From contig CM041465.1 in assembly GCA_023213395.1 (NCBI GenBank), positions 215,519,741 to 215,583,740 of the forward strand: a DNA stretch of 64,000 bases. Reading direction: 5' to 3'. Made by a program: the position numbers and the translations under genes. This document shows positions 22,156 through 35,060 of this stretch, piece after piece. The notes beneath the pieces were generated by a model, which did not search any database, had not been told where the DNA came from, and saw only the letters and a list, made by a program, of their open reading frames with translations. The DNA is from Cycas panzhihuaensis (Eukaryota; Cycadophyta). Positions within the stretch are counted from its first letter, which is position 1; every line of letters starts with the position of its first letter.

Positions 22156-23812
22156 ATTTTTACTACTTTATATACTATTTCTATGTTTATTATATTTTTT
22201 AATAGAATTTTTTATAAATATATTAATTTTTAAATTTTCATATTTTTTTAGCCTATATAGTAGGAAACAGTATTGAGTTTTGGATAAAAGGTGATGATTT
22301 TTAGACTAAAATTTTCCTCTAAATTTAGTTAGCCGTTATTTTTCTACCACATACACATACATATATTTTTCTTTTTTCTTTTTTATTTTCAAAATTCGAG
22401 GACTTAATTCCTATGGTCTTCTAATTTTATTGCTTACTTATATTGTTTTATTATTTATTCTCTCATTTTCATACAAATTTATTATTTACTTTTATTTAAT
22501 ATTTCTTTTCATGCATATAACCTATCCCCATATTGATATATATTCCTTTAAATCATGCCTTAACTTGAAATAATATGATATTTAGTATTTAAAATCACTA
22601 GTGTATAAACCACTTATTAAATAACTTAGTTCATACTTCATGAGGTAAAGTTGTAATATACATTTGTACAAAGTAATATTATTATGATGTTGGTATTTTA
22701 TGGTGCGTCCCACATATAGTCAAGTTGTGTATTATAAATACACACTCAATATATCATATCAAATCATGATGTAGTAATATTATTCTAGTGTTAATATAAT
22801 CTACCTTAAGGGTATCATTATGATCTTGATGTTTGTTTATTTTTATTTATGCATTATTATTTTATTTCAATTTTAATTTTCTATATTACTCTCTCTAAAT
22901 ATTAATACTTTCTATTATGTTATCATACATTTTATAACATGTCATCATTTTTTATTTTATTAGATAATTAGACTATCTAATAGCCATCAAAATTAACACT
23001 CAAGAAATAAAGACATAATAAAAAACCTCTTCAAAAGGAGAGATAGCAAGGTACAAAAATAATAAAATATAGAATGTGATAATTAAGATAATAGGAACAT
23101 CCATCAAAAACCACTTTTTAGTTTTTATATTTCCACTATTACTCCACTCATAAACTCTTTTCAAGTGTTGCATGGTAGAATTAAATTTGGTCAAATGATT
23201 CATTAATTGGTTGCTTAATGTTGCAACCACTATGTTGGGTAATAATCAATACTTTCTCTTTAGTACTAGAAAAAATTGAGTTATTATCCTAGAAATATAA
23301 AGACAATTGATTCTCTTACTCAGTGGACTCAATGACTTTAGCCTTATATAAAATAAGATATACAAACATCCTGTGTGCACTCTTGCACGAAATTAATCAT
23401 GTCTCTATAGGTTTAACAACCTAAAGATTAATAGTGTTCCACCATAGAAAATAAATAACTTGCTTCTACATGACACTATAGTGTTCTACCTCAAAGCATC
23501 ATTAACTTATTCCTATTTGTTTACTTACTTCTAGGCCTCCCTTACACATATAAGTATGCTTTGTTTACTTTAATTGATTGAAACTATAGATTAGATTAGT
23601 TATGTATATATATGTATAAGTTTGTGATTATGCTGATTATTAATGATGATAAATTTAATGATAGATCACTTAACAACAACTCTAATTTTTCCCAATCTAC
23701 AATTCAATTTATGTCATTCTCTCACTACCCCTTCTAACTTCATCATTAATTTTTTGTTTTTTGGATCTTTTTTATCTATTTCAACTTACACTACAAACTT
23801 TACATTATCATT
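22156..23812. other. A+T-rich spacer, no gene seen
   Basis: No recognisable protein, RNA or transposon signal. The short open frames at 23000-23230 (minus) and 23643-23858 (plus) have no family resemblance. Confidence 0.5.
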
Positions 23813-23970
23813 GCTACAAAAGGTAACTTTTATTAAGGTTCTAATATATTCATTATAGCATCACCACTACAAAAGGCAACTTTTGTCAAGATGTTTGTGT
23901 ATTTGTTGTAGCATCATCACTACAAAAGTAACTTTCATCAAGGTATTAGTGTATTCATCTTAAACCATCA
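23813..23970 (+). repeat. 53-bp tandem repeat, three copies
   Basis: Three degenerate copies start near 23813, 23866 and 23919. Each begins (C/G)CTACAAAAG, continues with a TAACTTT-like stretch and ends in a CATCA-type block. CACTACAAAA resembles the terminal sequence of plant CACTA transposons, but no matching inverted end was found. Confidence 0.85.
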
Positions 23971-25245
23971 TTACATCCAACGATTTGATGGAAAGGTGAT
24001 TTTCATTTATTTTATTTATTTTTTACATTTTTTAAAGGTAGTGTTAGGTAAAGTTATGGGCCTAATATGATCTAAAAATAGGTTTCTTTATATTGAGTTT
24101 AGGTTGGAAGTAAATCTCTACTAGTATGTTAATTAAGCTAAGTTGTGCTTTAAAGAGTTTATGAGAGTTTGTTTGGAAGCCTTGACTATTAGTTTTACAT
24201 CCATTGAAGAATTATCAAGCATTCATCTATAGGATTCCATTTTCTACTATATCAATTTGCATTTTTCCTTAATTTTCAATAACCAAGCTTCACCATTGTT
24301 TCACATTTTCTCATTTCTCACTTCCACCTTTTCAATTTGGGCATTTGCTAGTGGGATTTCGAGTTTGATAACAATAGTTTTACTTAGGTGAAATACATTA
24401 GAGGTATAAGTATATGTTTTTTTAAGTTTTTTATTGAATTTCAATTGTCCATTTGTGCTTATTAATCTTTAAAAATTCATGAATATTAACTAACATGTAT
24501 CTAATAGCATTACTTATGCTTTGATTACATTTCCTTTGGTTTTGATTATTAATATATACATTATGTTATTAGATTCCTATGCCTAACCATAAATTAAGGT
24601 TTTTAACTTGATTCCTAACTTTGTGATTGCAAAATTTGATCATTATCTATATATTTCATGTTTGGTTTCATATATCTTTCATTGATTTAATTTCTCATAT
24701 TAATGGATGTAAGTTCTATGCTCCTAACTTATTTGCTAAAAATGTAACATTTGCACTTTAATGTGTTTGATACATCATTTAAGAATTTAGCTAGTTTTTC
24801 TTTCAATTCTTTCATCTAATATACTTTTTCTAATTTTATAGATTTATCCTATTTGGTTTAGGTATGGTACATCATTTACCCTTATTTAACATATCTCTAC
24901 TTATTTTTTCCTAAAAATTTCCCCAGGTGTAGTCATTATTCTACTAAAAATTCAAAGAATTTCATGCATTATGGTTTCATTTGATTCATATTTAGATCAA
25001 CTTTTTGGCATCTTCTAAGATAGTCCACTCATAACTTTGTTTGAAATTTCTTAAATGTAGCAAAAATATTATTAAAATATCCATAATTCTAACAAGTTTT
25101 AAATTAATTGATTTAAATGTGTTGCATAAGCTACTATTAAGGAATAAATTATATGTCCTAGTTTTAGTTTTATTTTCTTTTTAAATCCTTATTATTATTA
25201 CTTTTACTTTATGCTAACTTCTCTTCCATAAACAAGAAGTGTTAA

Positions 25246-25289
25246 TTAGAGTTTGGTGTGAAAAAAAAAAAAAAAGAAACAAACTCTAA
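25246..25289. repeat. Inverted repeat around a poly(A) run
   Basis: TTAGAGTTTG (25246-25255) and its perfect complement CAAACTCTAA (25280-25289) flank a 24-base loop containing fifteen consecutive A residues. This could form a 10-bp hairpin, or mark a target-site-like structure left by an A-tailed insertion. Confidence 0.7.
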
Positions 25290-28257
25290 ATAAGGAGTGA
25301 ATTCATGTACAACTACTTCACCCTACTTCTTTCTAACTAGTTCCCTATTTACTTCTCATTATTTTTCTAATTTTAAAAAGAGAAATTATGGTTTTATTTC
25401 ATAGGTCATAGTTAATTATAGATATAGTTAAAGTTTCCCATGATTTTCTACTTTTGCATGCTATTTGATTGATTATTTATTTAAATTCAACTTGTTTAAC
25501 TCTTTGGTTAAATAACAACTACTTATTTATTTCTCAAATTGCATTTTATTTTCAGAACATATTTCTTTTATCATATTCTCATAGTATATTGATTTGAATC
25601 TTGGGAGGGATTAGGTTACTTTGATAAATAGGATAGTTTTACATCCTTAATTCAACTTTCCATCATATTTATTATTTAGGCCATGATTTTAGGAGGGATT
25701 AGCTTGCTTTGGAATTTATCATAAAGTCATAAGCTTGTCTTTCACCTATTAGAGGGTGATGGCACTAATTTTTCCCTTTCAAATTTATATGAGAGTAGCT
25801 AGACACAAGTGACCTTAATTAGGGGAAAACCCTTTCAAAACGGGGTTGTCATATCCCTACTTACTATGCTCTAATACTAACTATCATGGCCTAACTCATT
25901 GTGAGACCCAAGTCCATGTATGCCTTATTTATATGAGATAAAGATAAGAAATTTTTTTTCTCTCATTACCTCATTGATTACACATCAAAAGGCCAATAAT
26001 TTGAGCAATATTAAGAAGAATGTAATATTTTCTGGCCAACTTCTATTGCTATCCTTTGGCCACATATTTAAGGAGGATTTGTGGCCTCATTTAATCATTA
26101 TCAAAGAAGTCTTGGACTATAGTATTTTTGGCCCTTTTGGGAGCATTATGGAGGGAACCTCACCTCAAAGAGGGATCCATTATCAATAATAATTGTGAAG
26201 TCATTTGTTCTTAGAAGAATTATGTAAGATTACTACAAAAGCTTCTTAATTATGATGTAGAACTAGTAGAAGAGTATTCCCAAGTGAAGCAACAAAGCAT
26301 GAATTGAGGTGCTTACACATTCATTAATCATTTCCCTTTTGCTTTCAATAGTCATATGTAGAAAGAATCATAAGCATATCATTCATTTCCTTTTTACAAT
26401 AGCATATAAGCATAAAGAAACTATATTACATATGAGGCATTTCCTTTCCTCTTAATAGTAACATAAATGAAATAATAAGAGAGCAAGGCATCACATCATC
26501 AAAGAGATAACATGTCAATAAATAAGTAGTAAATATGCCAACCAACTAGATTAAAACTCATGGATTTCCCACCTAGCTATTTATAATCCCAAAGAGGAGA
26601 GTGCCCTTGAGCTGGAGCAGATGATATGAATGTCAAAATGCTGGTAATCTCTCATCATATAATAATCCCTGTTACTAAACTACAAAGAAGTTTCCTTGAT
26701 AGTTATTATTATATCCTCTTCATTTTGGCTTTTAATAACTTTGCTATTACACACTCTTTGTTCAAAGTAAAGGTATAAGGGAGTCACACTCAACCATGTA
26801 TATGAAATAGCCTAAGGGAGCTTTACACATCCCATGCTAATGCCATTTATTATTATAATAAGTTGTGGAATTACTCCACTCCCAAAGAATGGATGTATTT
26901 GCTCCATTTGTTATTGTCCTTCCTTAATTGTTAGTGCAAATCTTCACTTGATGATAAACCATTTCATATATTATATATTCCTTCTCTATTTTCTATGACT
27001 AACTAGCTTTACCATGTCTCATATGGCTCATCACTATAATAATCTCAAAGGACTACTTCACTATGCAACTTCATGCTTTGTCCATGCATCCAAGTCATGA
27101 TCAAATTATGGATTCACTCCACCCCATAAGATTTATGGTTTTACACCATTAAAGAAATATGGTTTCACATTACTCCATAAAATAGATGTGGATTCACTCC
27201 ATACTAACATAAATTACTAATAAAACCCATGAATAGTCTAAGAAGGTTAGAACAATGATACATTCATATGATTATGATAAAATCTACATGTATCCCTTTA
27301 TAGGATAGTTGTTATCACCATAAGTTCACTGGCAGTAAAAAAGAATCACTATCTACTCAAGATTCATAAGTTATACCAAGAGAATCCCTCTAAGAAGTCA
27401 AGTTCTAAGCTTAAATAAATGGCATTACAACTACCTCTTTTTTGCCAAAGCATATCTCATCAAAGTTTTGGTATAAATACCATGTCTACCTTTCCTTTAA
27501 CAGCATATATTCTCAATTATCAATTGATTTTGTCCAAGTATTATAGTTGAATACAAAAAATACAAAAACAAGCTTGCTTACTAAGTTACTAAACTTTGCA
27601 ACATGTTATTACTTGTTTCCAACTCTACTATTATCATTTCATTTTTCCTAAGCAATAATCTATTTAGCTTGTAGCAAAATTTAGACTTCCCTAAATTGCT
27701 TCGCAACTCCTTCCCTAGCTAAGATACATCATATGTCTTCCCCCAAAAGTAAGAGATGTGTGTAGAATGTACTAAAGAGATTATAGAATAGTGTGTCAAA
27801 AGTGTCTAAGAAATTCTCTCTTCCAATGTTCAATTTTCTATTGTGATGTCATTAATGTTAAGTGAAGAATTTAAGTATAATATCTAGTCATTATATAAAG
27901 TAACTTATTGTTAATACTTTGAGGTATAACAATTGAAAAAGTTTTACATACTTTAAGTGAAGGGCCAAGAATAAGGCTTTACATTATAATTTTCTATGTC
28001 ATGCTAGGAGGCTATATTGACACTAAGGTCACATTAACAAAATAGAGAAATAGTTTTTGGGTTGTTTTATTTTCTAGTTTTTTATAAAGGGGATATCAAT
28101 TTTATGATATAATTAAAAGACAAAAAAAATGAAGAAAATAACTCTTAAATAAGAAGGCAAAATTCTAAAGGATTAAAGAGTTCCAAGGAATGTTCCCACA
28201 AATCACTTTCCCATGTGATGAGATCTTAATGCTTCATAATCAAAGAAAAGGTTTACC

Positions 28258-28317
28258 AAGTGAGAATCCATCAAGTAGGAAGTGATCAAGCAGGAAGCCT
28301 CTAAGTGAGAAAGGTTG
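28258..28317 (+). repeat. 15-bp tandem repeat, four copies
   Basis: Four consecutive 15-base units begin AAGTGAG, AAGTAGG, AAGCAGG and AAGTGAG. Related AAGCAGGAAG phrases recur near 28738. The period is a multiple of three, so it may be a remnant of a repeated peptide in a dead frame. Confidence 0.7.
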
Positions 28318-29949
28318 AAATGTGGGATATCTAGGTGGGGGGGACCACTTAATAAAATTTGACTCAGAGTGAGAGAAACAATGAAGTATTTTCTATTCCT
28401 ATTGTTTTTATTCCTCTAGCCTTAGTTCCTATGTATGATACCTTTTTATGTTCTAAAATACTTTTCAAGATGTATAGTGGGAAAGCATCATATGGAAAGT
28501 AACTTGTAGGAAGACTAAACATAAGAAATTAGATGGCAGGTCCTACTTTTTTTATTGGCTTATATTCCCACTAATAAGTCTTTCATTAGACAAGCTTAAA
28601 GTAGGAATGAAAAATAGAAGAAAAGTGACTAAGCAATAAGTCACTAAGCAAGAAAGGGAATAATAAATAACAAGCCTATAAAATATTCTTCTACAAAATT
28701 ACTCCAGTTTAAAGGCATAATTTAGAAAAAAGGTCACCAAGCAGGAAGAAGATAAGTAGGAGAGAGATCAATGGGAGAAAGAAGTTTTGTATCTACTCAT
28801 AATATCAACAAAAATTAATAGGCATTCTTTAATTATATGTGTGTATTAATGGTCGTATGCCTAAAATTGATACTGTTCATATGTGAGGGATACTTAAGCC
28901 TTACTAATTTTTTATTCCTTGTCATTCTTTACATAATAAACAAAATTTACATAGGATTTTCTATAAAGCAATAATAGAGTTCTATTAATATTTTTAAGAG
29001 TAGATTTTAAGTTGATAGTTTAGTCCCCTCTATCTATTATTTTCTATAATATGAAAAGGTAGCTTAATAGGTATAGTCTATTTTCTTCATATTCTAGTGA
29101 GCAAAAGGGATAAAATGCTAACCATTGAAGACATTGAGGTAAAACTACCTTGATCAAACTCATAACTATGTCTAGAATATGAAAATAAGGTTGATGCTAT
29201 ATGGCATTATGGTCTAGTTAGGATTGCTCTTATCTCTAACATGTTTCCATGCCCATAATTAATAGGGAATTTGTCATTATGTGTAGACTAGGAAGCCAAA
29301 GTGATTCTTAGACCCAATGATTAGATCATTACCTCTTTGACTTCCAAACACTTCAAAGAAATTTCTAAGCTCCCTAAGCAAAATATAGCTTATGATGTAT
29401 CAAAGCTACAATAAATGGTTGAAAATGATAAAGATACCACCAAGGACATAGGAGATTAGTATGTTAGATAGCCTCAAAAGGTCATGAAGAGAGAAACTCA
29501 AAAGGTGGATCTTTTTAAAAATCATATTAGGTTGTGGAATTAACTCTTGTCTATGGGTTTTAGTTTTAGAGGCAATACCTAGATGCACCTGACATAGGAT
29601 TTCATTATCTTCAAGTGTTTGAAAGAAGGGTTTTTGTTGGATTGGGTAAAGAATAAGTTATACCATTCTAGAACAGCTCTATGGTTTGCATCAAGGTACA
29701 TAATTGTACATGACCTCTTATTTGATTTATGTCATATTAGGAATTATGGATTTTCTTACTTTCCTTCTAAAGCCCAAAATAGATAATTCCCTACTTTAGT
29801 TTTGATATGCCAAGGCATGGAAAAGAAAAATGTCTTTTCACCCTTATTCATAGGTTAGAAATTTCTATGTAATTATTATAACCAACATATACCCTCCATT
29901 CATAATTGATGAAGATTTAAGCTTTGATGAAAGAAAGATAGCATTACTT

Positions 29950-30650
29950 ATGGTGATTTTTATCTTTTTGAGAACTATATTAAGATTAGGTTATATAGTT
30001 TTAATCGGTTAGCCTTATATTTTCCATTATGATCTCCCCCTTAATTATTCTATATGGCAATATATAGATAATTATTGTATCTTATAGTAGTGTTATATCC
30101 CATTACTAGGAAAACCCCTTTGTAGTCTAGAGATCTATCTACTGGATATTAGGCAACTAGTATCTAATTTAAAATTGACCTATAGGAGAAATGGTTAGAA
30201 GTCAATAATTTAAAGTAAATAGCCCCAAGGTATTATGACCTAGATGATGTTATAACAAACTATATGAAGATTATCAAGATGAATTCTAAAGTCCATCTAC
30301 CTAATGGTATTGAGATTTTTTTAAATCAAGATGATGAGGGCAAGAGATGTCTAAATGATCTATTAAGGCACTATGCTAGCTATCAAAGCATCTACTAGTG
30401 TTCAACAAGTGGGGAAGTAGTAGGAGTAGTAATAAAGTAGGTTCAAGAACATAGAAAAAGAAAAGTACTTGAGGCCTCAAGAGATAAAGAGAAGAAGAAG
30501 AAAAAGAGAAAACGTCTACTACCACTTTCTCCATCTATCTCACCTTCACCTATTTCTATAAAGTCAACCTTATAAAGCCCTATAGATTAAGAAAAAGATA
30601 TCAAAAGAGGTAGCTAAAGTAAAGAAGACTTAAGTAACCATTATCTCTAC
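29950..30650 (+). pseudogene. Decayed unidentified ORF with a basic nuclear-localisation-like tract
   Basis: One frame stays coherent for about 700 bases if TAA, TAG and TGA are treated as mutated Gln or Arg codons. Readable parts include FENYIKIRLYSFNRLALYFP, DDVITNYMKIIKMNSKVHLP and DDEGKRCLNDLLRHYASYQS, then the strongly basic EASRDKEKKKKKRKR followed by a Ser/Pro stretch. The interrupting codons are mostly TAG or TAA in Gln-like positions, as in the neighbouring transposons, suggesting a transposon-borne protein. I recognise no family. Basic tracts of this sort act as nuclear-localisation signals, but that is inference. Confidence 0.4.
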
Positions 30651-33200
30651 TATAGAGCCAAAGGGGTAACAACATAAGATCCTACTTCCTTTGGTCTTTA
30701 ATCCACCTATAATTACACCTACACCATAGGGAGTAGACTTAATAACACCATAAGGAGGCATGGAGGGAGTAAAATCCACAAAAGTAAAGTTGAGATAAAT
30801 ACCTAAAATACAAGTACAAGATATTATTAAAGCCCCAAATTTAATTGATCTCACTAAAGAGGGAGTGAATGTACATTGTAAAACTCAACCCACATCTTAC
30901 CTCCCTAATAATAGCTCTATGTAGAGAAGATTATTGAAAAAATAGTGGAAGTTATAGGACTAGAAAGAGGAGAAATTTTTAGTAAAATATAATAGATACT
31001 TAATAAGGTAGATTATTATTTAAAGAATATAGAGATACTCATCATGGATGAGATGGGAATCCATGATAAGTATATTAAAGAGAAAATACCCATGATATAT
31101 AATTTGATCATCCTTAATATTCCCCAATTTTTTTTATAGAAGAAATCAATCCAAAACTAAGGAGAGGTCAGGAAGATAATAAAACACCATTAATCAACCA
31201 TGAGAGGGGGGGGAAAATAAATGCCTAGGTTATGGAGGCAAATTAAAAATAAAATATTGGATTCCACTCCCAACTCATCCAGAGCTTTTCATGAAGAGGT
31301 TGAGAAAAGATTTTGTCATTGGGATAAGAAGGAGAGAAGCATTGACAAAAGGAAAGAAGGTGATTGAATATTCTACTTGGTCTAGTCATGATGATATTAC
31401 ACTTGAATCTAAAGATCTATGCATGACCATAGGGTAAGTGGTGAAATATAAAGTGTTAGCACTTTAGATTTAGTTATAATGGGTGATGAACGAAAACACC
31501 ATAATTTGAGATGAGAACCCAACATTAAATCATAGATTAGACTAGATGAAGAATGCCTAGTTGGATACTTTAAAGGATATAACATAGGATCACATAGACC
31601 TTAGGGTTGATGATAGGTTAGTGGGATGGTTGTAGCTTAGATATCATCAAAGTTAAATGTGATATATATAGAAAAGATTATCAAAGAGGAAAACCTCTGA
31701 AGACCTCATTCCTAGACTTTCTTCTAGATAATTTTTTACTTATATAATCAAATCTAGAGTCTAAAAACTATCACCATCAAACTTTAGAATGCTTATGCTA
31801 TGGAGTTATAGTCTGAAGGTGAATTCACCAAATTTCAAGAGGAAATGTCATTAAGAACAACTTGGAATAAGAAAAAACATGCTAAATTCATCCTAAAATA
31901 GGAGCATATACTAGAGTTGGGGGTGGATAGTTTCAAGAAAATTACTATCATATTGGAAGGTCTTAAAAAGATTTTAAATGATATTTCAAAAAATTTCATT
32001 TTTTTAATTTATTTTATTAATATATCCACATTGAACCAATGCTTTGTAATGGAGAGGTAAGAGTTTGATAAGTTAGTAACCAATGTAATGGATAGAAGAA
32101 AATAATAATTAGACTCAATAATGATAGAAGAAGTTGAATCATTGCATTAATATGGGATTAGAGTAAATACTAGATTTTACTCAAGAATTTGTTGGAATCC
32201 CAAGAATGCAAACTAAGAAAAATTAAAGAAAAACTATGTAGAGAAGAGGGACATTTAGAGCATTGAAATCCTTTAATCCTATAAGTCATGCACTCCTAAA
32301 TTAAAGATGGAATTGATAAGACCTCTTCAACCACTAAATAATAAAATTAAGCATTGTTATGATAAGATGTTGACAATTGACCATTTCTTCTATTCCCCTA
32401 ATTGATTTCTTGTAACAACTACACCAAACTCAAGGATCTTAGTAATTATTATAGTGCTTACACAAGTACTGGGATTATCTTTTACATAATAGTTAGAGGA
32501 GTACTCATACCCAAGGCTCTATAAAGAAGACATAAATCTAAGAGAAAGGATAAGGGGGATTTTTCTCATTTTTTAAAAATTTTAAATATATTTTCAAATC
32601 TCTTACATGGTAAAAGGAGAATTACTATAAAAGATGCTAAAAATTTTAAAAGGGGTTCATTACATAGGTAAGAGTTTAAGGATTACAAACCAGATTGTTT
32701 TAAGTCCAAATACCATTGGTAAGCATAGTGCTATGAAAGGGTTTTGGTCTAGATTATAAAATTATATTATGAGTATCAAAGAGAATATATTAAGAAGCAC
32801 TTATAGCACTTAATGTATTATTTTTTTTATATTCTATTTTGATGAATTAGAATATAATATTTATACAGTCATATTACTCTTCTTTTATTAAAAGATTCTT
32901 TGAGGAAGACAAAGTTATTATGATGGCATGAGATGTGTATTCTTATATCCTCAAGTTTAAAGCATTTTTTATGTTTCCTATGATTTAACCTTTTTATTAT
33001 TATTTAGAATGCTTTTCATTAGTAGTGAGTATAAGGTATATGTTAAGGCTTTTTGGCTACTCATTGTTCTTACCATTGATGGTATATCATTTCTAATACA
33101 AATTGTTTTATATTTGTCTTTTACATTTCTCCTATAGATGGTTTTGGGAGCACTATTAGAAGGGATTAACTAATAGTGGTTTATTTCTTTAATACCAAAA
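30651..33200. other. Decayed sequence, possibly downstream part of the same element
   Basis: Short readable pieces such as EKRFCHWDKKERSIDKRKEG (near 31303) suggest old coding sequence on the plus strand continuing to about 32500. Frames break too often to reconstruct, and I found no domain. From about 32800 to 33200 nothing is recognisable before the W LTR begins. Confidence 0.35.
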
Positions 33201-33456
33201 TGTGCTCTTGTAGGAGGATGGATACATAAACATAACCAAACAATGAAACCTTAAGGTGTTAAAAGGTTGTGTGAGGTAGGGTGTGAGAAAATACCCCTCA
33301 TAGGGCACTTGTTTATCTCTTAGACATGAGTGCGAGGTCTAAATAAAGGGAATTTTAAGGCTAGTTAGAAACTATAGGTAACATGAATGTGTAAATATGC
33401 TTATCATGGATCAAAGGAGAGGTGTGAACCTATGATAATCTAATCATGAAGCACAA
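33201..33456 (-). repeat. Gypsy W 3' LTR, left segment
   Basis: Homologous to the start of the 5' LTR (59228-59490): both contain GGAGGATGGATAC, the AACAATGAAACC/AGCAATGAAACC block, GTGAGGTAGGGT, and AATTTTAAGGCTAGTT. It ends at the insertion site of chromovirus V. Confidence 0.85.
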
Positions 33457-33658
33457 TGTTATAAACCTCTTGTTATTAGTTGAAAAGATACATTTAAAGG
33501 GTTATGTCCCTTGATAAACAATGGATCCAATATGTATATGGCCATTGTCATGTTGTAAGAACCATCTTTCAAATTGATATCAATAATATTTGCTTTTCTC
33601 AAAGCTCTCTGCATTTTATTAATTCAGCTTCTCTTAGTTTTGGATTGGGTTTGATACA
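33457..33658 (+). repeat. Chromovirus V 5' LTR
   Basis: 202 bp, TGTTATAAACC to GGGTTTGATACA, matching the 3' LTR over its whole length. Confidence 0.95.
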
Positions 33659-33660
33659 AG

Positions 33661-33672
33661 TGGTATTAGAGC
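33661..33672 (+). other. Chromovirus V primer-binding site
   Basis: TGGTATTAGAGC, the initiator-Met tRNA primer site with one C-to-T change, two bases after the LTR end. Confidence 0.9.
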
Positions 33673-35060
33673 ACTCTCTTGGGCTAGACTCTCCCTTAAG
33701 ATCATAATCTCATAATTGATTTCTATCCACCGTTTCTATCTACGTCACCTTTCTTGTCTCGTTTCATCTAGTTCTCGACAAAGATTTCATCACTAGTTTC
33801 TCATTATTGTTCAATGGTTTATTTTTCTCGTTGCTATTTTCACTAATTCTCTCATCATTGTTCATTGTTCTCATCACTATTCACTGGTCTATTTTTCGCA
33901 TCGTTGCTAACTGGTTTTGCTGATTAGTTTTCTCATCATAGATTTTGCATCTAAAATCTAGTCACTGGTTTCTCGTTACTGACGGATTGTGTCCAGTTTC
34001 TAGTCACTGTCTAGTTTTCTCGTCATAGATTTTACGTCTAGAATCTAGTCAATGGTTTCTCATTGCTGACTGGTTTGCATCCAGATTCTAGTCACTATCT
34101 AGATTTCTAGTCACAAATTTTACATCTAGAATCTAGTCACTCATTTCTCATTGCTGACTGGTTTGCGTCCAGATTCTAGTCACTGTCTGGATTTCTAGTC
34201 ACTGCTGGATTTCTCATTGTTGTCTCGCTTTGTTCTCGTTGTTCCTCATCTCACCAGATGGTTCTTGTCTCATTTTTTTCTCCTTGTTCTCATCTCATTT
34301 CATTGTGTGACTTGTTTCATCTCACTGCGTCCTTCTGTTACATTACAATTTACCAGTCTGTCATTTTATACTTTATCTATATACTTGATCAATCATATAT
34401 ATTCCTATTGCATTCTATCCATCCACATCTCTCGATGTTCAGCACAATCATCACTTTTCTAGTCGTATAATATATCAAGAATGCATTGCATTTTCTTTTG
34501 AAATCCATATATTCTTTATATTCACTTCATTTTTATCCATTCATTTACCCTTCGTCATCAATATTAAGATGCATTGGATATTAATATTGAAGGCATTTCA
34601 TACCATATATTATAAATATCTTTTTATTCTTATTATTATAGATATATGCATATATATTCTTAAGCCGTTAACTTATACATAAATCATTTACGCAGCCACC
34701 AAGCTACTTAATATTATATATATTTATTGCATTCATCTAATATATATATATATATATTATAAGAGAAATTGATTTATAATATTAACTAAATATAACCTTT
34801 ATATTTACTTTATTAATCACATATATTAGACAATTATTTGTACGTACCATATCAATAGTCTTAAAGATCTTCGGTTATACTTATAATCTTTGATTGTTGC
34901 AATACTGATCAGATAGTATTTTTAACTTATGTGGGACATTTAGGCTTTGACCTCTTCTAAGTCACTTACCCATTCAATCCATTAACATTTGTGGAATAGT
35001 GGATAGTTTATCTAACCCAATTATCTATCTTCTTAGATATTTTCAGTAATCTGTCAACTT
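33673..35060 (+). other. Chromovirus V leader
   Basis: About 1.4 kb between the primer site and gag. The first half is pyrimidine-rich with many TCTCGTT and TCTAGTCACT phrases and holds an 88-bp tandem repeat. The second half is A+T-rich with a TA run near 34739-34757. The overlapping open frames at 34217-34470 are hydrophobic, low-complexity products of this composition. Confidence 0.7.
33934..34196 (+). repeat. 88-bp tandem repeat, three copies
   Basis: Three head-to-tail copies (33934-34020, 34021-34108, 34109-34196) share ATCTAGTCA, TTTCTC, GCTGACTGGTTTG and CCAG.TTCTAGTCACT. A partial fourth copy follows. The array lies between PBS and gag, where packaging signals or internal ribosome entry sequence would be. 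Confidence 0.9.

Larger units (their letters stand above)
23971..29940. other. Long anonymous A+T-rich region
   Basis: About 6 kb without a recognisable gene. It includes a poly(A) hairpin (25246-25289), recurring ATGGATTCACTCCA-like phrases near 27100-27200, and a 15-bp repeat (28258-28317). Decayed coding sequence is possible toward 29000-29940 because adjoining DNA (29950-30650) reads as a damaged frame. I can name no family. Confidence 0.45.

Noticed and set aside
33504-33707. 67-codon plus-strand frame
   Set aside because: Lies mainly within the chromovirus V LTR, and the equivalent region of the other LTR is not preserved as a frame.
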